A stretch of DNA of 64,000 bases. Origin: Gillisella vitis (GTDB taxonomy: Bacteria; Pseudomonadota; Alphaproteobacteria; Rhizobiales; Rhizobiaceae). Shown here in pieces: positions 59,326 through 64,000 of the stretch. Under the pieces are notes generated by a model. It saw nothing but the letters and a program-made list of their open reading frames with translations. It was not told the DNA's origin and ran no database searches. The stretch is taken from positions 124,001-188,000 of the forward strand of contig WPHV01000007.1 of NCBI GenBank assembly GCA_009744235.1. The letters run 5' to 3'. Position 1 is the first letter of the stretch. The number at the start of each line of letters is the position of its first letter. Both the position numbers and the translations under genes were made by a program.

Positions 59326-59568
59326 ATGGAGAATAAGCGTAAAGACCATCGGGGACGGACCTTACAAGCGGCACGCATTATCTTGAAAAATGGATTTTCG
59401 AGCTTTAGCTGCACCGTCAAGAATATTTCCTCCGGTGGCGCGAAACTGGCGGGCGATAATTTTGTCAATGTTCCCGATGAATTTGATTTGCTGTTGGATG
59501 GCGGTCGCAAGGTTCACTGCATCGTCCGGTGGCGGAAAATCACGGAAATCGGCGTGGAATTCGCCTGA
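59326..59568 (+). CDS. PilZ-domain cyclic-di-GMP-binding protein
   Basis: The 80-residue protein is a stand-alone PilZ domain. The c-di-GMP-binding motifs are intact: RKDHR (RxxxR) at the start and NISSGG (NxSxxG) in the middle. It should act as a small cytoplasmic effector of c-di-GMP; its partner is unknown. GGGGG before ATG 59326 supports this start. A dual GGDEF-EAL protein is encoded about 7 kb away. Confidence 0.9.
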   Translation: MENKRKDHRGRTLQAARIILKNGFSSFSCTVKNISSGGAKLAGDNFVNVPDEFDLLLDGGRKVHCIVRWRKITEIGVEFA

Positions 59569-59615
59569 CAGGCACTCAGAAGCGTCCCACAGGTGGAAAA
59601 GTTCAACACTAGGCC

Positions 59616-60164
59616 ATGATTGAGTTCAACAGCAGTGCTGTCGATATTGCCCGCGAGCTGATTGGGGCTGAGCTTTTCGTGGACGGTGTCGGCGGTATGA
59701 TCGTCGAAACCGAGGCCTATGAGCGCGATGATCCGGCATCCCATAGTTTTCGGGGTCCTACGCCGCGCAATAAAACGATGTTTGGTCCAGCCGGACATGT
59801 CTATGTCTACCGTTCCTACGGCATTCACTGGTGTTTAAATATCGTTTGCCGGTCCGGCAGTGCAGTTCTGATCCGGGCGCTCGCGCCAAGCCAGGGTGTG
59901 GATGTCATGCAGGCGCGGCGTGGCGATGTGGCGCCGCGTTTTCTATGCGCTGGGCCTGGCCGTCTGGCACAGGCCTTGGGCATCACTGTTCAACACGATG
60001 GCTTGCCTCTCGCCTTGCCACCATTTCAGCTTCTGGCTGCCAAGGTCCGTCCAAGTGTGGCGATCGGTCCTCGCATTGGCATTACTAAAGCGGTCGATCA
60101 CCCTTGGCGCTTCGGTTTGGCGGAGTCTAAATTTCTAAGCAAGCCTTTCCCGGCTGTCCTCTAG
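59616..60164 (+). CDS. 3-methyladenine DNA glycosylase (AAG/MPG family)
   Basis: The 182-residue enzyme excises alkylated purines in base-excision repair. Family motifs are GMIVETEAYERDDPASHSFRG, with the catalytic glutamate, RNKTMFGPAGHVYVYRSYGIH, with the intercalating tyrosine region, and LCAGPGRLAQALGI. Its length is typical of bacterial MPG. It is a single gene 47 nt after the PilZ gene, without a strong ribosome-binding site. Confidence 0.93.
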   Translation: MIEFNSSAVDIARELIGAELFVDGVGGMIVETEAYERDDPASHSFRGPTPRNKTMFGPAGHVYVYRSYGIHWCLNIVCRSGSAVLIRALAPSQGVDVMQARRGDVAPRFLCAGPGRLAQALGITVQHDGLPLALPPFQLLAAKVRPSVAIGPRIGITKAVDHPWRFGLAESKFLSKPFPAVL

Positions 60165-60228
60165 CGCCATATCCGCCAGACGGATTATGGTCTCGCGTTG
60201 ATGAGCATACAAACGACTGGATAGGCTG

Positions 60229-60885
60229 ATGGTGCTGGTACTGGATGCAGTGAAAAAGACATATCGCACATCGGAAGGTCCTTTGGAGGTTCTCAAAGGT
60301 GTCAGCCTGACCCTGGCCGCTGGGCGAACCATGGCATTGACCGGGGAATCCGGCAGCGGGAAAAGCACATTGCTTCATCTGGCGGGCGGATTGGACAGCG
60401 CCGATGCCGGGACGCTCCGGGTGGATGGCGAAGATATTGATGCGCTTGATGATAAAGGTCGCGCCCGGTTGCGTCGTGGGACAGTCGGGTTGATTTTTCA
60501 GCAGTTCAATCTGATCCCTTCGCTGGATGTGCGGGCCAATCTGGCATTTCATGCCCGGCTAGGCGAGCGTTACGATGGGCAATGGCAGACGGAATTGACG
60601 GAACGTTTGGGGCTTGCGGCGCTTCTGTCGCGCTATCCCGAGCAGCTATCCGGCGGCCAGCAACAGCGCGTCGCCATTGGTCGGACACTAGCTGTTCGGC
60701 CAAAACTGGTTCTGGCCGATGAGCCGACGGGCAATCTCGATGAAGAGACAGGCAACGCAGTTATGGCGTTGATGCTCTCTCTGGTGCGGGAGACCGGTGC
60801 TGCCCTGTTGATGGTAACGCATTCGCCCCGATTGGCGGCCATGCTGGATGAAAACTTGCATTTGCGTGCCGGGCGGGTTGCCTGA
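60229..60885 (+). CDS. ABC transporter ATPase (LolD/MacB-like)
   Basis: The 218-residue ATPase has Walker A GESGSGKST (residues 39-47), IFQQFNLIPSLDVRANL, the signature LSGGQQQRVAIGRTL and Walker B LVLADEPTGNLDEETG. This LolD-type sequence goes with FtsX-like permeases that move lipids, lipoproteins or peptides out of the inner membrane rather than with solute importers. It overlaps the permease gene by one base (TGATG). Confidence 0.93.
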   Translation: MVLVLDAVKKTYRTSEGPLEVLKGVSLTLAAGRTMALTGESGSGKSTLLHLAGGLDSADAGTLRVDGEDIDALDDKGRARLRRGTVGLIFQQFNLIPSLDVRANLAFHARLGERYDGQWQTELTERLGLAALLSRYPEQLSGGQQQRVAIGRTLAVRPKLVLADEPTGNLDEETGNAVMALMLSLVRETGAALLMVTHSPRLAAMLDENLHLRAGRVA

Positions 60886-63293
60886 TGCTGCGCACGGCTT
60901 TTCTGGCGTTGTTGTCGCATTGGCGGCGCAAGCCGCTTCAATTGGCGATGCTGCTCCTCGGGCTGTCGTTGGCGACAGCACTTTGGTCGGGGGTGCAGGC
61001 GATCAATGCCGAGGCACGGGCCTCTTATGCGCGGGCTGCCGCCATTCTGGGGCAAAACCGCCTGTCGGATATCCAAAGCAAGGATGGCAGGCCCATCCCC
61101 ATCTCGACCTATGTCGCGCTGCGTCGAGCGGGGCTGTTGGTTTCCCCGGTTCTTGAAGGGGAGATGCGACTTGGCACGTTTCGCTTGCGGTTGATCGGCA
61201 TAGACCCCCTGACAATTCCGTCGGTGGCCCAGCCTGTTGATTTGCACGGCGATGGCAATATCAATCGTTTCCTGCTTCCGCCGGGGCAGATCGCGGTTTC
61301 GCAAGCCACTGCCGATGCTCTTCTGGGGCAAGAGTTGCCGCCACTTGATATCGTCAAGGATATTCCTTTTGCAACCGGGTTTACCGATATCGGCAGGGCG
61401 CAAGCCTTATTGGCGCAGCGGGATGGGTTGACCCGGCTGATCGTCTCGCCTGAACAGCCGATTTCCCAACAGCAACTGGCGGCATTGGCGCCTGATTTGC
61501 GTCTGAAATCCCCTGATGGCGAAGGAGATCTTGCGCGATTAACGGACAGTTTTCATCTCAACCTGACTGCCTTCGGACTGCTGTCCTTCGTAGTCGGCCT
61601 GTTCATCGTCTATGCAGCGGTGCGGCTGGCTTTCGAACAGAGACGACCGACCTTTCGCACGCTTCGCTCCCTCGGTCTCTCGGCCAGCGCCTTGATGCTT
61701 CTGCTTTTCCTGGAACTGCTGGTCTTTGCATTGGCTGCGGGCGTCGCGGGCGTGGCGCTTGGCTATGTCGTTGCCTCGGTTTTGCTGCCGGATGTGGCAC
61801 TGACCCTCCGGGGCCTTTATGGTGCCGATGTGCCGGGTACGCTGGCTTTTCGGCCCCAATGGTGGGCGACAGGGATCGGTATTGCGGTTGTCGGCACGCT
61901 GGCGTCCGCCGGGCAAAGTCTCTGGCAGGTCTGGCGCATGGCTCTGCTTGCACCGGCCCAGCCACGCGCCTGGGCGTTAGCCTCGGAACGAGCCTGGTTT
62001 CTCCAGGCGTTGGTTTCGTCAGTGCTATTTGCGGTAATGCTGATCTTGATGAAATTCGGCAATGGCCTGGTGGCTGGTTTTGCCACATTGGGAGCGCTCT
62101 TGTTGGCCTCGGCGCTTGCGCTTCCGGTCATTTTGGTGCCGGTGCTGCGGTTGATGCAGTCCCTGGCAAGGCGACCGGTGTGGCAATGGTTCTGGGCCGA
62201 TACCCGCCAGCAATTGCCCAGCCTGTCCCTGGCTTTGATGGCGCTTCTTTTGGCGCTATCGGCCAATGTCGGGGTTGGAACCATGGTGTCCAGCTTTCGT
62301 CTGACCTTTGTCGGCTGGCTGGATCAAAGACTGGCCGCAGAGCTTTACGTGACGGCGCGCAACGATGGCGAGGCCGAGCGTTTGCAGGCCTGGCTTGCCC
62401 CTCGGGTCAAGACCGTTCTGCCGATCTGGAATACGCAGGGAGATGTCGGCGGCAAGACAGTTGTCATTCATGGCGTGGTCGATGATGAGACCTACCGCGA
62501 TCACTGGCCGATGCTTGCCGCCACGCCGGATGTCTGGGGCAGGTTGGCACGGGGTGAGGGGGCGTTGATCAATGAACAGATGATGCGCCGCGAGGGCTTG
62601 GCGGTGGGTGATGAGATCAGGCTACCCGGTGGCTGGAAGACGCGTATTCTTGGTGTCTATTCCGATTACGGCAATCCCAATGAGGATGTGATCGTCGCTC
62701 AATCGGAATTGGTCAGCCGTTTTTCCGATCTCTCGCGCTTGCGGTTCGGGCTGCGGGTGCAGCCTGAACAGACCGGCGCGCTGCGTGAGGCTTTGATGAC
62801 CGAATTCGGCTTGCCGCCCGATAACGTCGTGGATCAGGCCGTGATCAAGGCGCGATCACTGGCGATTTTCGAAAAAACCTTCGCTGTTACAGCCGCTCTC
62901 AATGTCTTGACACTGGGGGTGGCTGGGCTTGCGATGTTTGCCAGCCTTATGACTCTATCAGGCATGCGGCTGCCGCAGATCGCCCCCGTCTGGGCAATGG
63001 GTTTGACCCGTCGCGCGATAACCGGGTTGGAGCTTGCCCGCACCCTTATCCTTGCGGGCTTTACACTCGTTGCCGCGCTGCCGGTAGGACTTGGGCTGGC
63101 CTGGGTTCTGTTGGCCGTGGTCAATGTCGAGGCCTTCGGTTGGCGCTTGCCAATGCATGTATTTCCTGTCCAGTGGCTATGGTTGGTAGGGTTTGCACTG
63201 TTGGCTTCGGTGCTCTCGTCCCTCATCCCGCTTGCTGGCATTGCCCGATTGAAGCCGTCAGATTTATTGAAAGTCTTTGCCAATGAGCGCTAA
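60885..63293 (+). CDS. FtsX-like ABC permease, two-repeat type
   Basis: The 802-residue permease has an N-terminal helix, a periplasmic domain, a first FtsX core (about residues 220-360, LTAFGLLSFVVGLFIVYAAVRLA), a central pair of helices, a second periplasmic domain and a second FtsX core near the C terminus (ALNVLTLGVAGLAMFASLMTLSGMRLPQI). A final LIPLAGIARLKPSDLLK segment matches AttG/YbbP-type permeases. It works with the upstream ATPase. The gene overlaps the AttH-like gene by 11 bases. Confidence 0.92.
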   Translation: MLRTAFLALLSHWRRKPLQLAMLLLGLSLATALWSGVQAINAEARASYARAAAILGQNRLSDIQSKDGRPIPISTYVALRRAGLLVSPVLEGEMRLGTFRLRLIGIDPLTIPSVAQPVDLHGDGNINRFLLPPGQIAVSQATADALLGQELPPLDIVKDIPFATGFTDIGRAQALLAQRDGLTRLIVSPEQPISQQQLAALAPDLRLKSPDGEGDLARLTDSFHLNLTAFGLLSFVVGLFIVYAAVRLAFEQRRPTFRTLRSLGLSASALMLLLFLELLVFALAAGVAGVALGYVVASVLLPDVALTLRGLYGADVPGTLAFRPQWWATGIGIAVVGTLASAGQSLWQVWRMALLAPAQPRAWALASERAWFLQALVSSVLFAVMLILMKFGNGLVAGFATLGALLLASALALPVILVPVLRLMQSLARRPVWQWFWADTRQQLPSLSLALMALLLALSANVGVGTMVSSFRLTFVGWLDQRLAAELYVTARNDGEAERLQAWLAPRVKTVLPIWNTQGDVGGKTVVIHGVVDDETYRDHWPMLAATPDVWGRLARGEGALINEQMMRREGLAVGDEIRLPGGWKTRILGVYSDYGNPNEDVIVAQSELVSRFSDLSRLRFGLRVQPEQTGALREALMTEFGLPPDNVVDQAVIKARSLAIFEKTFAVTAALNVLTLGVAGLAMFASLMTLSGMRLPQIAPVWAMGLTRRAITGLELARTLILAGFTLVAALPVGLGLAWVLLAVVNVEAFGWRLPMHVFPVQWLWLVGFALLASVLSSLIPLAGIARLKPSDLLKVFANER

Positions 63294-64000
63294 TATCAGT
63301 CGGTTCATGGTTTTCGCTCTGGTGCTGCTGCTGGGTGGTCATCCGGTTTTTGCCCAGGGCTTTGCCGGTCTTGGTGCCAAGGCTGGCGATGGTTTCGCCT
63401 TGCCGCAGCCGGGCCGCCCGTTTGCCTTTCCAATTGACCACGGCCCGCACCCGGATTACCGGATCGAATGGTGGTATGTGACTGCCAATCTGACCGGACC
63501 GGGTGGGCGCGATTACGGGGTGCAATGGACGCTGTTTCGTTCAGCATTGAAACCGGGCGAGGCAGAGGGTTTGAACAGCCCACAAATCTGGATGGGCCAT
63601 GCGGCCTTGACCACGGCGGATCATCATTATGCTGCAGAAAAATTTGCGCGTGGAGGAATAGGCCAGGCGGGCGTGACGCTTGCGCCGTTTTCCGCCTGGA
63701 TCGACGATTGGTCACTCATGGCAGGAGCACTGACGGGAAGCACTGGCGATGCGCTGTCCTCCTTGACTATGAAGGCCAAGGGCGCCGATTTTTCTTACGA
63801 TCTATCGCTGCATGCCACCGGTCCGCTGGTGGCGCAGGGAGATCATGGCTATTCGGTGAAATCTGCGGAAGGGCAGGCGAGCTATTATTATTCCCAACCC
63901 TTCTATGCGGTGAACGGTGTCTTGAATCTGCCGGATGGCCCTGTCCCGGTGACTGGTAAGGCCTGGCTGGACCGGGAGTGGTCCTCCCAACCGCTCTCCG
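63283..64000 (+). CDS. AttH/CrtC-like secreted lipocalin-type protein, N-terminal part
   Basis: At least 239 residues are visible and the 3' end is outside the window. A signal peptide (FMVFALVLLLGGHPVFAQG) precedes an AttH/carotenoid-1,2-hydratase-type double-lipocalin domain with FPIDHGPHPDYRIEWWYVTANLTG, IWMGHAALTTADHHYAAEKFARGG and WLDREWSSQPLS. ATG 63283 overlaps the permease stop. LolD-FtsX-AttH cassettes occur widely and are thought to handle a hydrophobic molecule at the cell envelope; this role is inferred. Confidence 0.9.
   Translation, partial: MSANISRFMVFALVLLLGGHPVFAQGFAGLGAKAGDGFALPQPGRPFAFPIDHGPHPDYRIEWWYVTANLTGPGGRDYGVQWTLFRSALKPGEAEGLNSPQIWMGHAALTTADHHYAAEKFARGGIGQAGVTLAPFSAWIDDWSLMAGALTGSTGDALSSLTMKAKGADFSYDLSLHATGPLVAQGDHGYSVKSAEGQASYYYSQPFYAVNGVLNLPDGPVPVTGKAWLDREWSSQPLS

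Noticed and set aside
1..64000. CRISPR arrays, tRNA or rRNA genes, insertion sequences and prophage genes
   Set aside because: I looked for regularly spaced repeats, transposase or integrase motifs and conserved RNA sequences and saw none; very divergent copies could be missed by reading alone.

Overview
The window reads as a chromosome or chromid segment of a Rhizobiaceae bacterium (Rhizobium, Agrobacterium or Allorhizobium type). Family-level evidence is the divergent dctA/dctBD locus with a sigma-54 promoter, a rhaDI/rhaRSTPQUK L-rhamnose locus laid out as in Rhizobium leguminosarum, a pseudoazurin/NnrU pair, two copies of a rhizobial intergenic element (consensus recalled from memory), and many sugar ABC transporters with GntR, DeoR and RpiR regulators. 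I saw no tRNA, rRNA, CRISPR array, insertion sequence or phage gene. Nothing marks a clear foreign island, and most of the window is densely packed catabolic operons.

Layout. 1-9 kb: end of a Bax-inhibitor-1 membrane protein; pseudoazurin with a perfect FNR/FixK-type box, divergent from an NnrU-family protein; a type-I-secreted style RTX-GH16 endoglycanase; dctA divergent from dctBD; a TetR regulator. 9-10 kb: a gene-poor stretch with one or two small uncertain ORFs. 10-20 kb: amino-sugar block, with nagK-nagA-nagB-II and a GntR regulator on the minus strand, divergent from an oxidoreductase plus a complete carbohydrate ABC importer. 20-30.5 kb: a divergent, RpiR-controlled cluster with a D-amino-acid PLP enzyme, two M81 (MlrC-type) peptidases, an NTF2-like protein, RidA, an SDR, an intracellular GH20 hexosaminidase, an MFS sugar transporter and CutC. 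This cluster is the best candidate in the window for an undescribed pathway, perhaps for a GlcNAc-linked peptide or D-amino-acid conjugate. 30.5-38 kb: a thioesterase, a TetR regulator, a GH3 glucosidase with a PA14 insert, a two-component system divergent from a small PepSY protein, and a DUF1003 membrane protein.

38-49 kb: the full L-rhamnose regulon, with an 18-bp inverted repeat around the rhaR promoter as probable operator. 49-52 kb: a FAH-family enzyme and a GAF-GGDEF-EAL protein. 52-58 kb: a PotABCD-like ABC operon ending in an Asp/Glu/hydantoin racemase, divergent from an FCD-type GntR regulator. 58-64 kb: a glycosyltransferase-like unknown, a PilZ protein, an alkyladenine DNA glycosylase, and a LolD/FtsX-type ABC pair followed by an AttH/CrtC lipocalin-like protein cut by the window end.

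A theme at several scales is how expression is shaped inside operons. All three ABC operons have a perfect hairpin directly after the solute-binding-protein gene. Divergent promoters carry recognisable palindromes that fit the neighbouring regulator families. Start codons were chosen by ribosome-binding site and family length, so several genes are shorter than their longest open frame.
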